Both the position numbers and the translations under genes were made by a program. From NCBI GenBank assembly GCA_007115705.1, contig QXEO01000222.1, forward strand, positions 5,025,176 through 5,089,175: DNA of 64,000 nucleotides, written 5' to 3'. The stretch comes from Dactylis glomerata (taxonomy: Eukaryota; Streptophyta; Magnoliopsida; Poales; Poaceae). The stretch's first letter is position 1. Each line of letters opens with the position of its first letter. Positions 22,166 to 32,273 of the stretch are shown here, one piece after another. The notes below the pieces were generated by a model, which made no database searches, was not told the DNA's origin, and saw nothing but the letters and a program-made list of their open reading frames with translations.

Positions 22166-23344
22166 CACACCTTTTTTCTTGAGGTTGATAGAAGGAAAAC
22201 TCACTAGATCCTTAATTTTCTTGCCAGGAGGGAACCGGACTAGGAACCTCTTCTCATCCAGCCTTCTCATCTGCCATGGCCAATTGGTCTTCCATATGTC
22301 ACTAAAATTCTGCTTTAACTCCTCCATAGTTATTTCCCATCCACAATTGCAATACCCACATTATCCATGTTCAGCCAAGCCACAGCTGCTGGTTTGTCTA
22401 CTTCTACATGAAAGAAACCCAACCCTGAGGAAGCACTCCCATAGAACTGTGCCATTGGTATAGGCCTGTACCATTCTAGATAAATCTGGAATTGGATTCC
22501 CATAGTCCATGGACTTTGGACTTGATTCTTGTTGGATCTAGTTGGATTGGATTTGAATGGACATGGACATCAATAGGGCCTGACATCCAATAGTGCTGGA
22601 CGTACTTTGGACCCTGTAGTGTTGAACGTGGACTTGGAGATGGATTGGATCTCTCTAGAGTGGACACTAATTGGATTATTCTATTTTGGATTTGGACTCA
22701 GATCCAGTTCTAGGTCTGATTCTAGACATTTATCCATGTGGTGCATTTGACTGCCACATATAAACACTTTTTTGGCCTTGGACACATCCCCACATAGTGA
22801 CATGGCTCACCACAGTTGTAGCATATAACATCTTTGAACTTCTGATCGAAAGTCAGTCCATTACCAGCAAAGAAAGGCTTCTTCACCTATTGTTGCTCCT
22901 TCGCCTTGTCCTGAACCACAGGTGTAGACCCACTGTGGCTATCATCCTGTGTTTGCACCTTTGCAGTTGACTGAATGCCTCCTGGCTTGCTTCCACCCTG
23001 TACATCAGCAAACATAGGGAATTGCTGTGCAGGGAAATTTTGAAACTGCATCTGATTTCCCTGCATCATCTGTGGCAGAAACTGCATTGGAAAGGGGGGT
23101 TGCCATCTAAACTGCTGGAAGTTAGGGTTTCCCCACATCTGTGGAAAACCACAGAACTCTCCTTGCCCCCCTGGCCAGCATGCTGCTGAAGATTCTGACT
23201 CTGATTCTAGCTAGATTCACCACCAGCTTGGGAAGAGATAGATACCTGTGGAAGCTGAGGTTTCTGTGGAGGTTTAGCACCCCCATCTGCTTGGCCACCT
23301 CTCCCACCAGGCTTCTTGTATCCACCCCGACCTCCAGGCGCCAT
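22166..23344 (-). pseudogene. LINE ORF1, N-terminal part with CCHC knuckle
   Basis: Starting at ATG 23344 (MAPGGRGGYKKPGGRGG), a Gly/Arg- and Gln/Pro-rich N-terminus leads to a zinc knuckle CYNCGEPCHYVGMC (CX2CX4HX4C, about 22782-22823), then, across a 238-bp MITE, to DKCLEWYRPIPM, AQFYGSASSGLGFF and the DUF4283-type NCGWEITMEELKQNF, ending at 22166 where S1 entered. A TAG near 23209-23213 and a one-base frame change near 23160-23180 disrupt it. The protein would bind LINE RNA and chaperone it with ORF2. The start was chosen because the Gly/Arg-rich opening follows a noncoding leader. Confidence 0.75.
22481..22718. mobile_element. hAT-like MITE inside LINE ORF1
   Basis: A 238-bp noncoding insertion flanked by a perfect 8-bp duplication ATTCTAGA (22473-22480 and 22719-22726). 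Its ends form degenerate inverted repeats: cagacctagaactggatc (right end, reverse complement) against taaatctggaattggatt (left end), 12 of 18 matching with every difference a transition. The 8-bp TSD and CA-type terminus fit hAT elements. Removing it restores the ORF1 reading MDKCLEWYRP. Confidence 0.75.
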
Positions 23345-23503
23345 CTGCAGAATCTGGCGACAAATCTCCTTACCACCTTCCCTCCAACTCCACCAGTCTC
23401 TCGAGAACCTGAAGGATTTGGGGAATGGCAATCTCTCACCCTCTCTGATGGGGAAACAATCGGCGGCATGAAATCGTCGGGCGATGAACAAGTCTCGGCA
23501 GAT

Positions 23504-24767
23504 CTAGACCAGGACCCGAGGGTTACGGAGAGATTGGACACCTGCCCCCTCTAGAGTCTTCGAGGTCTTATCTACTACCATAGACCCGCTTACTTTTCGT
23601 GAAGGCGTACTTCCAAACCCCACCACCAACGGTTGCTTCTTCTCCACCAAAATGCTAACTGAATTTTTCCAACACTGCAACTCTGAACTCCTCGACAGTC
23701 CCAGCTCTGCAATGAGTTCATCAGCAAAATCCACTGGTCCCAATCCAAACAGAGTCTCATCCTCGCCTTCCGAACTACTGTCACTCTCCCCCATCACCAA
23801 CTGACGAAGATCTGGTGTGCAGGCAACCCGATGATGCCTCAGAACAGTGGGTGGAGTATGGAAAGCCAGCGGAAGCACATGTTCTCCGATCTGCACTTCC
23901 CTCACCACCGACTGCAGCCTGGGAGATGCAAACCTGCAACTCCTGGAATCGGCGTTACCGGCAAGCCAATCATCGGAACCGGGTGTGATCTCGCCGTCAG
24001 CAACAAGCTCGACAATCTCTCTAGAGACACATACCTGATGAACACCACCGACGAATCCCCATCCCGCTTGAACTCTAGAACCTCTGACCATGGCAGTTGC
24101 TGTCTACTTGCCAGCGCTCTCGCCCTGAACTCTGCCAACTTCTTCACTTCAATCTCCATAAGGTACAGTAATCTGAAATCCCTGTCCCCCACAATCACCA
24201 GTTGCATCCCCCTTCTCCTGCATTCCGCCCCCATCCTGAGTAGATCTTCTCCGCATCGGGGCAGCTCCATCTCACGCGCAGACTTGACCTCCGTGCCCGC
24301 CAAATCCATCAACGCTGCGGCCCCTGTTCCAGTTCTCTTCCTCCCAGAGTGGGAGGGACGAGGAACCAGTGCTTCATTTTCCGCCTCCAGCGCAAATGGT
24401 CGGTAGGGGCTCCGAATCGCGTCCAACAATGGCAAGGTGGCTTCCCTATTGCGGTGTGCTCTAGGGTTGGAGTGTGGAGTGGATGGGGAGGGGATTATCC
24501 GGTGAGAGAATAGGTTCTGCCCCTGGGACCCACTCTCGGTCGCTCGAATAGTGCTACTAAATGGTGGAGATGGGTGAGCGGTCGGTGGAACAGTGGCAGC
24601 GAACTCGCCGGAGACAGGGGCGAGGGCGCCCGCGTCTCCAGATCGCTCTCCGTTGGTTTCTTTAGCAAAAATTGGCTCCCAGGAGGAAATGAGCTTGGGT
24701 GGCTTGGACGCCAGGGTGTGGACACCTTCATCGTCGCCGCTTCTCGGTGGGACTCCCGTCTCCATTG
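23504..24767 (-). pseudogene. ORF of unknown function upstream of LINE ORF1
   Basis: From METGVPPRSGDDEGV (ATG 24765) a minus-strand reading frame runs to about 24030, then continues after an apparent frameshift (between about 24090 and 24020) to 23504, roughly 410 codons. The sequence is rich in Pro/Ser/Ala at the N-terminus, has basic stretches in the middle (MGAECRRRGMQLVIVGDRDF) and an acidic SDSSSEGEDETLFGLG block near the end. I recognise no domain. It may be an extra ORF or leader of the LINE, or a host gene fragment. A mini-LTR element sits exactly at its start codon. Higher GC than the surrounding elements. Confidence 0.4.
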
Positions 24768-25071
24768 TGTTAAGCTTCATGCACTAGCCAACGCAACCAA
24801 AAGTCCACGTGTGATGGGAGAAGAGAAAGTCAACACGTGGACACAGACAAGAGAGGAGAAAATCAACACGTGGACACAAACGGGAGAAGAGAAGGTCGAA
24901 ACGTAGACACAAAGGGGGACAACAACAATTTTACAATAAATTGCGAAAACCAGGACTCGAACTCGAGACCCTGGGCTCTGATACCATGTTAAGCTTCATG
25001 CACTAGCCAACGCAACCAAAAGTCCAAACTGATGGAAAGGGCTAGTACAATCCACTTTATACACTTCAACA
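24768..25071 (-). mobile_element. TRIM/SMART-like mini-LTR retrotransposon
   Basis: A 304-bp element with terminal repeats 24768-24835 and 24987-25071, both TGTT...AACA and identical over their first 40 bp (plus-strand left ends), differing beyond. Next to the inner edge of the right repeat is gctctgatacca (24975-24986), which on the minus strand is TGGTATCAGAGC, the initiator-Met tRNA primer-binding site. A perfect 5-bp TSD CATTG lies at 24763-24767 and 25072-25076. The 151-bp interior has three imperfect cacgtggacaca repeats and no ORF. Size and layout fit TRIM/SMART elements. A clear polypurine tract is not visible. Confidence 0.85.
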
Positions 25072-25371
25072 CATTGCTCCTCCCGACACCGAATCTTGCC
25101 CGCCGCTTGGATGGGGGCCTCTGATGGAGGTGCTAGTAGTGGTCGCCTAAACAGGGACCTTGGACATCTTAGCGATGATCCTGGGTTCTCTCGGCGGTGG
25201 TTGTGCCACTGCAATTGCAGGGGAAGCGCGATGAGCAGTCTTGGTGCCAACAATGTGTGGTGAGGCAACGAGACTTTCTGATCTCTGATTTGCAGTGACG
25301 ACTTTCTGATCTCTAATTTGCAGCGACGATGAAAAATCTTCCCACTTCCTAGCTAGAGGCACAATCTATAC
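25072..25371 (-). other. Leader upstream of the 24765 ATG
   Basis: Continues the minus-strand sequence that leads into METGVPP once the mini-LTR element is removed. It contains a tandem duplication of about 30 bp (gatctctgatttgcagtgacgactttct and its variant, 25278-25330). It ends at the G2 insertion; the interrupted sequence resumes at 34217. No ORF is supported. Confidence 0.5.
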
Positions 25372-25706
25372 TGACGAGGGTTAACTCGACAAATGTCCTG
25401 GATGAAGGACTTAGGATCGGGGAGATAGGGCGTCGGATGAACTCGAAGGTAAAGTTAGTCGAAATAGGTATGTGTCGAAAGTAAACTTGGGTGTTTCAAC
25501 CTGGCTTGCTTTCAATCTATCCTACACCGTCCCCTCCTGGCCCCTATATATAGGTGGCCAGGTCTCGAGGATCGGGTAGGGTACGATACAGATTACAATA
25601 TTGACATACGGTAAGAACTCGTATTCGACTATCATTACAATTGGGCCTAGCTTAACGGGCCCCAGGGGTACTCAACTAATGGGCTCTATTAACTATACCC
25701 TTGTCA
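25372..25706 (-). repeat. G2 3' LTR
   Basis: 335 bp; on the minus strand TGACAAGG...CTCGTCA. TATA box cctatatatagg near 25543-25554. Preceded on the minus strand by the polypurine tract ctcaggggctac (25707-25718). Confidence 0.95.
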
Positions 25707-26619
25707 GTAGCCCCTGAGATTCTACCAAAATTATAGATTCAGGTTGAATCTCTAATCTTCAAATCTTCGACTTTGATCAATTCTTCGACTTCTTCATATC
25801 TTCAAATCTTCGACTTTGGTCTTTCGACTTATTTTCATGATATTCTTTTGCAAGGGGTTTTGATGAACAAGCCTGACAACTCTGACGGATCAAGAGGTCA
25901 GTTAACTACCGGAACAGATACTTGTCACCTACTTCAAATTCAATCCCCTTGGACTTGAATTCGGGATACCGGTCAAACCCACCCTTTTGCCGCATTTAGG
26001 ACTTACAAAGAATGAATCCCAGTGATTCTTAGGGTACCCAGTGCGTCCACCAGGATTTTCTTCGCGTCATAGACACGGATACATACCAGCAGAGCGCATC
26101 CATGTGCATATACCAGGCCACACAGGACGGATCCCGGGGTCTTACCTTCGCGAAAACTCACGGCATTCGAGTTTCGTTGCGATAATGTAACTCGAGAATC
26201 TTATATTTCGCAGCCAAGTCTCTGACTGATAAAACCAAAGAATTTTGGATTTTAAATTGATCTTCTTCGCTCCCGATGGGAGTAATCTCTCTTCAGTTTT
26301 ATCGACTATGTAGTCGAAGTTTATATGCTTATCCTTCTGCATCTCCAGTATTGATTATCTTATCCTCTATCGGGTGCGCGCTCAGCGCTCCCGATGGGAG
26401 TAGCCCCCGAGGCTATGTTTGGCTACTTTTAGTCAAGCATAGGCTCAAAGTTTAGCTCCACTTTCTTCTGTGAACGTCTTACTATTGGCGAGCCCCCGAG
26501 TCCAAGTCGAGGTTTTCATATCGTGCGACCATAGTCTCCTTTTCTTGTTTTTCTTCTTTGATATTATCGTCTGCTGTGCGCAGAATTTAACTCCTACTAT
26601 AAAATACGTTTACGGGCTT
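25707..26619. other. G2 3' noncoding region with repeated motifs
   Basis: Homologous to G1 12276-13171 in reverse. The ctcccgatgggag foldback word occurs near 26269 and again near 26390, next to agcccccgag words (about 26403 and 26490). No ORF supported. Confidence 0.6.
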
Positions 26620-26761
26620 TGCTGTAGCACGGGGGCCCAATAATACATGCTTATAAATAAAGCACCTACTGGTAAAGGTAAAAAACCCTAATCATATTCC
26701 TCCTCCGCCGCATCATCTTCTCTCTCCATCTAGGGTTTTCCGAGGTTTTTCCCTTGTTCTC
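26620..26761 (+). promoter_or_regulatory. Predicted promoter of the G2 AT-hook/B3 ORF
   Basis: On the plus strand: gggggcccaataata (about 26632-26645), TATA box cttataaataaag (about 26650-26662), telo-box aaaccctaatca (about 26683-26694), then a pyrimidine-rich leader with a second tctagggttttcc word before the ATG at 26762. The palindrome seen in G1 is degraded here (gctttgctgtagcacgg). Layout and spacing match G1. Confidence 0.6.
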
Positions 26762-27340
26762 ATGGCTGATGCTGAAGGTTCTCATCTGAATCTTGGCTCC
26801 CCGGTGGCGCCACGAGGTCGGGGTCGCCCTCGTGGAAGTAAGAACAGGAGCAACATCACTTCAACCGCCGCATGAACTTCATCGGACGCTCCGGCTAAGC
26901 GTCGTCCCGGCCGTCCACCTGGTAGCAAGAACAAGCCTAAGGTGACTGGTGTTGCTCCAGGTCCAATCACTCCTCCTCCTGCTGCTCCTGCTACCCCTCC
27001 CCGAATCTTCTCCTTCTTCTGCATTGCCATGGCGCAGTGCCGTGAGATTCAGCGCCTGCCGCTGAATTTTACCAAGTTCAGGGATGGCCGCGAACTGCGA
27101 GAGGCGGTTCTCCGTGAACAGTCTGGTAGTGGCATCCCATACGAGGTGGAGGTGTGGTATGATGGCGACGGTGAGCAGTATTTGAGGGGCGGCTGGTCAG
27201 AGTTTGCAGAAGACCACGACATCCACCAAGGCTTCTTCATGGTCTTTGACTTCCATATCGGCACGTCGAAGTTCGACGTGACGATCTATGATGGCACCCA
27301 GTGCCAGAAGAAATATGAAGCTGAAGTCCATTTCCATTAG
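26762..27340 (+). pseudogene. AT-hook plus B3-domain ORF, antisense within G2
   Basis: Same length as the G1 copy (193 codons with stop) and antisense to the G2 pol. It starts MADAEGSHLNLGSPVAPRGR, has two AT-hooks (RGRGRPRGSKN, KRRPGRPPGSKNK), a Pro/Ala linker and a B3-like region (LPLNFTKF, GRELREAVLRE, YLRGGWSEFAEDHDI, GFFMVFDFHIG, SKFDVTIYDG). A TGA at codon 38 (26873-26875) is its only break; the G1 copy reads through there. An internal ATG at 26942 leaves the B3 part open. Such a protein would act in the nucleus on DNA; what it binds is unknown. Confidence 0.78.
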
Positions 27341-27752
27341 TATTTGCTTTTTATGTAATTTCTTTGATAATGTCCTTGATACCATGTTATCTGTAATGAA
27401 TATTCGTACTTTGTGTCTATGCTTTCGCTAGTACCAGAAAAACAAATCATTGTTCTGAGGTATTCTTTTCATCTATCGGGTTCTTTGCGAACCAATTTAT
27501 ACGAAAAATATCGGGTTCCTTTGTGAACTAAGTTATGCGAATATTTATCGGGTTGTCTGCACAACCTTTCAGTAACAAAATTCTTCCAAGTCGCGATAAG
27601 AAATTCCTTTCGTACGACCCGATGGTTAAAGCCCCCGAGGTGGAAAAGTAAAAATAGTTGTACAATTTTGTCGAGTTCAACCCAAAGAACCCGGCCTCAT
27701 GTTCTGGGTTCAGAAGGTTGACTCGAATTTACTGATACCTCTATATTTTATT
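27341..27752. other. G2 spacer between the AT-hook/B3 ORF and integrase
   Basis: Convergent intergenic stretch equivalent to G1 11116-11546, with repeated atcgggttctttgcgaac-type words. No coding signal on either strand. Confidence 0.6.
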
Positions 27753-29114
27753 CTACGCGTAAAAATGTCGTAGCTGCTCTGCATTCCATGGGTTGCTCTC
27801 GTCCTTCCCAGTCTTCTTGTCTTGTAGTCGATATGCTCCTCTTGGTATTACTTCGGTTACGATGTAAGGTCCCACCCAAGGGGACTCCAATTTGCCGTGG
27901 CTGTCTTGCCTTAATCGCAAAACTAGGTCTCCCACCACGAAGGATCATGGACGAACTCGACTACTATGGTAGTTTTGTAGGCTTTGTTGATACTGCGTAG
28001 CTCTTTCTAATGCTTTATCTCTTGCTTCATCTAGTGCATCGACATCGTTTTGCAATTCTTCTATTGACGATGTCTTGTCATATGCTGTCACTCTTGGAGC
28101 CTCGTGCGTAACTTCGACTGGAAGCACGGCTTCTGCGCCATGGACCAGGAAGAAAGGAGTTTCTTGAGTTGCTGCATTAGGTGTAGTTCTTAAGCTCCAG
28201 AGAACGGATGGTAATTCTTCTACCCAAGCGCTTTTGGCTTTCTCGAGAGGTGCTAAGAGCCTCTTTTTTATCCCACTACATATCAGACCATTAGCTTTTT
28301 CGACTTGCCCGTTTGTCTTCGGGTGCGCCACATATGCGAATTTGAGCTTGATCCCTAATCCTTCGTAGTAACTCTTGAATTCCTTTGAAGTGAAATTTGT
28401 CCCGTTGTCTGTGATGATGCTGTATGGTACACCAAAACGGAAAACTAGTGACTTGATGAAGCTGATTGCTGCTGTAGAATCTTGAGTTGTTACCGGGGCC
28501 ACTTCCACCCATTTGGTAAATTTATCGACTGCCACTAGCATGTAGACATGCCCTCCTGGCCAGGATTTGTGCAACTTTCCCACCATGTCGAGGCTCCATT
28601 GTGCGAAGTGCCAAGATAATGGTATTGTTTGTAACTCAGCTGCTGGTGCATGCGGTTTAGACGCAAACCTTTGACATGCTTCACACTTTCGAACTATATC
28701 TTTTGCGTCCTCGATGGCTGTTAGCCTATAGAATCCTGCTCGGAAAGCTTTTGTCGCTATTGCTCTGCTACTAGCATGATGACCACATACTCCGCCGTGT
28801 ATGTCTTTTAATATTGTTTGTCCTTCCTGGGGCGTTACACAACGCTGCAAAACGCCAGTAATACTTTTCTTGTATAATTTCCTTTGCAACACGACAAACG
28901 CTTTTGATGTTCGGGTTATCCTCTTGGCCTCTACTGCATCTTCTGGTAATTTCTTATTTATCATGTATGCAAGATATGGCTGCATCCATGTTTCTTCTAT
29001 CATCATGACTTCCTCTGGCTCTGATGTAGCCCCCGAGCCTGCTGTAGTAGTCGAGCTTTTTCCACTTTTTATTGATCTTTCCACTATTTCCTCCCAAAAT
29101 ACTCCGGACGGCAC
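27753..29114 (-). pseudogene. G2 integrase
   Basis: Integrase with HGGVCGHH...CEACQRF zinc-binding head, DDE core (SLDMVG, IITDNGTNF, KTNGQVEKANG) and C-terminal ESPWVGPYIV module. A TGA at 27942-27944 replaces a CGA codon present in G1 and cuts off the last 60 codons; the natural stop is the TAG at 27753-27755. The G1 Trp-to-stop change is absent here (TKWVEV). Same frame as the rest of the G2 polyprotein. Confidence 0.92.
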
Positions 29115-29279
29115 AGGTAAACACTATGACCCGATATTTGCTAAATTGTCGGCTTCTTCATTGCTGTTTCTGCTTATGTGCGAGACTTCGCATCCATGGA
29201 ACGTTCCTTCTAGATAATGGTACAAATTTTTGTATGCCATCATGTTGTCATTGATTGTGTCACATCTGTTCATAACTTG

Positions 29280-29615
29280 CTAGACAACAAGGTTGGAATC
29301 TCCAAATATTTTTAGGCGAGTTGCTCCACATGCTTTAGCCATCTTCATGCCGTGCAACAAAGCCTCGTACTCTGCTTCATTGTTAGAAGCCTGTGGAAAG
29401 CTCATCCTTAGTACGTACTTCAATTTGTCGCCATGAGGTGATATCAAAACTACTCCTGCGCCTGCGCCTTGGACTCTTTTAGAACCATCGAAAAACATTG
29501 TCCAAACCCTGGATAAGTCTGGTGGTCCTGTGCTTTGCAGCTCCAGCCACTCTGCCGTAAAATCTGGCAAAACTTGCGACTTGATCGCCTTCCTTTTCTC
29601 GTACGTGATGTCCAT
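29280..29615 (-). pseudogene. G2 second RNase H (archaeal type)
   Basis: Carries MFFDGSKRVQGAGAG, NNEAEYEALLHGM and LKIFGDSNLVV with the acidic catalytic residues intact. The reading ends at a TAG (29280-29282) where G1 reads CAG. The remaining codons up to integrase are in frame, including the stretch where G1 lost one base. Confidence 0.88.
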
Positions 29616-29729
29616 GGGAGACTACTCGATTCCCCACAAAGAGACACGTCCTATTGCTGAAGGATTATTCAATATGTTCGATAATGGCGCCTCATTGACC
29701 ACTATAATTGGGTGCACCGCGAAGTACTG

Positions 29730-30944
29730 TCATAGTTTTCGTGCGGTTGTGAAGACACTGTATGCCAATTTCTGATAGTGCGGGTACCTCTGTTTTGTTG
29801 GAGATAACACTTCACTGATGAAATATACCGGCCTCTGGACGCCATGGGCCTTTCCTTCTTCGCTTCTTTCGACTACTAATACTGTACTCACCACCTGATG
29901 GGTTGCGGCGATGTACAATAGCAATGGTTCTTTTTCCTTTGGTGCGACCAGCACTGGTGGCGTGGAAAGCACTTTTTTCAATTGTGCGAACGCTGCGTCT
30001 GCTTCTTCTGTCCACTCAAATTTATCGTCTGACTTCTTCATAAGTGCATAAAAAGGAAGCGCCTTCTCCCCTAGTCGAGCAACGAAACGACTTAGTGCCG
30101 CGACACGTCCTGTAAGTTTCTGTACGTCGTGTAGTTTTGTGGGTTTCCCCATTGTTAAGATTGCTTGGATCTTCTCTGGGTTTGCCTCTATTCCTCGTGC
30201 TGATACCAAGAACCCCAAAAGTTGTCCTGCTGATACACCGAAGGAACACTTTGTCGGGTTAAGCTTAAGCTTGTACCTGCTCAGGTTGTCGAAGGTTTCT
30301 GCCAAGTCGCTGATTAAAGATTTCTCTTCTCTTGTCGTGATGACTACATCATCAATGTAGACTTGGATATTGCATCCTATTTGGCTTCCGAGGCAATTTT
30401 GCATCATCCGCTGATAAGTTGCTCCTACATTTTTTAGGCCGAAAGGCATTACTTGGTAGCAAAACACTCCGTATGGTGTGATGAAGGCCATTTTTTCTTC
30501 GTCCTCTTTCTTCAATTTGATCTGATTGTAACCAGAATATGCGTCCAAAAATGAAAGCCTCGCGCACCCCGCTGTGGAATCAATTATTTGATCGATGCGG
30601 GGTAGAGGGAAGGGATCCTTTGGACAATGCTTATTGAGAGATGTGTAGTCAACACATACTCTTTGCACATCTGTATTCTTCTTGGGTACTATAACTGGGT
30701 TCGATACCCAACTCAAAGTTTTGATTTCTCTGATAAATCCGGCATTTTCTAGCCTGTGCAATTCTGACGCTATCGCCTTCCTTTTAGGTTCATCAAATCG
30801 CCTCAATGGTTGCTTGACTGGCTTTGCCTTGGGATCTACATTTAGTGCGTGCTCGACGAGTTCCCTGGGAACCCCTGGCATGTCCGATGGACACCAGGCG
30901 AAGATTTCCCAGCGCTCACGGAGGAACTCGATGAGCGCGCCTTC
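29730..30944 (-). pseudogene. G2 reverse transcriptase and degenerate first RNase H
   Basis: RT blocks RVCVDYTSLNKHCPKDP, LSFLDAYSGYNQI, VMPFGLKN and an intact YIDDVV catalytic box. As in G1 the first RNase H lacks its leading Asp (LLLYIAATHQ). A TAG at 30945-30947 lies immediately upstream, at the same codon as in G1. The region ends at a TGA (29730-29732) where G1 has CGA. Confidence 0.92.
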
Positions 30945-31055
30945 CTATGCAGGATCCAAGTTCACCGCAATTGATGTCGTTTTGTTTGGATATGTAGGAT
31001 GTACCTGAATTTTCTTCGAGTCCTGCGTTGTGTCGAAAGCCTGATCTGGCAGGGA

Positions 31056-31946
31056 TCATCCAACGTCGGGTAGCACATTATGATCCGTTTCTCCTTTTAA
31101 CCTCTCATATTCTGCTGTCATGCCGAAGGTTTGCGCCATCCTGTTGAATTCTCTGTCGCATGTGTTGGCTACTTCAAAGCTCCCTTGTACTGTAATTGTT
31201 CCTTTGGGCCCTAGAATTTTCAATGTCAGATACACGTAGTGTGGCACTGCCATGAATTTTGCAAATGCTGGACGCCCCAGGATTGCATGATATTGCGACA
31301 GCCAGTCCATAACTTCGAACTCCAGCTTCTCTCTTCTATAATTTTCACTACTGCCAAAACAGACATCGAGTTCTATCCTTCCCAAAGGGTAGTTTGCGGC
31401 TCCTGGTACTATTCCGTGGAAAGAGCAATCTGTTGGCTTCAAACTCGTCAGTGAGATGCACATTGCCTTTAGGGTTCTAGCATATATTAAGTTTATGCCA
31501 CTTCCTGCATCCATGAACACTCTTCCGATGTCGTACCCTCCTATTTGCGCCTTTAAGACCATAGGCGCGTGGCCTGGCCTGGGAATTTTCCTCGAGTGGT
31601 CTGCTCTACTGAACTTGACTGGTTGTTCCGACCACCGTAGGTACTCTGTGGTAGCTGGTGGTGATGATATTGCTAGGTTTACTTGCCTGGATATGCTCTT
31701 TCGCTCTTTCTTTGACTTGGGCACCGGTTGAATCATGGCTGATATGTACACTTTTGACTCTAGGTGTCTTGCTGGCCTTTGCATTTGATATCCTTGACTT
31801 CTGTGCCTTTCTCCTTGCCTCCCTTCTTGGCTTGCGCCCATGGTGCTTTGCAACCTTAGGAATGTTCTGCAATCCTTCATCTGGTGATTTGAGACCCTTT
31901 TCCCGTCGAGATACGCGTAGTGGATTCGACAAGGTCCGCATAGCAT
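31056..31946 (-). pseudogene. G2 aspartic protease region
   Basis: Retropepsin-type motif MDAGSGINLIY and downstream AILGRPAFAKF. Reading continues upstream in frame toward gag, past a TGA near 32093 and a TAG near 32166. It ends at a TGA (31056-31058) where G1 has CGA. Confidence 0.88.
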
Positions 31947-32273
31947 ATCCTCGGCCGAAGGACCAGAGTACCTTGATTTTTCTACTCCTTTTGCCTGAAA
32001 CCTCCTACTTTCATACCCTTCCTCCTCTTCTAGTACGTAACCCGTGGCTACCTGATTTCGCCTTCCATGGTTATCCCTGCTGCGGTGTCATCTCCTCTGT
32101 CTACTTATTTTGTTGACTTCTGGCGAACGTCCTCTTTTGCTGTTATACGCGTCCTATCCATCAGCGAATTTGTTGGCTTGTTCCATTAGCTCAGCTACTG
32201 TCGTAGGTCTTGTTCTTCCTATTTCTTCCACAAGATCTGAGCGACGAAGTCCTTCTGAAAAGGCGTCTATTGC

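Noticed and set aside
21462..22463. Plus-strand open frame of 333 codons across the S1 3' LTR end
   Set aside because: It runs through the LTR boundary at 22165 into the LINE on the opposite strand; a chance fusion of unrelated sequence.
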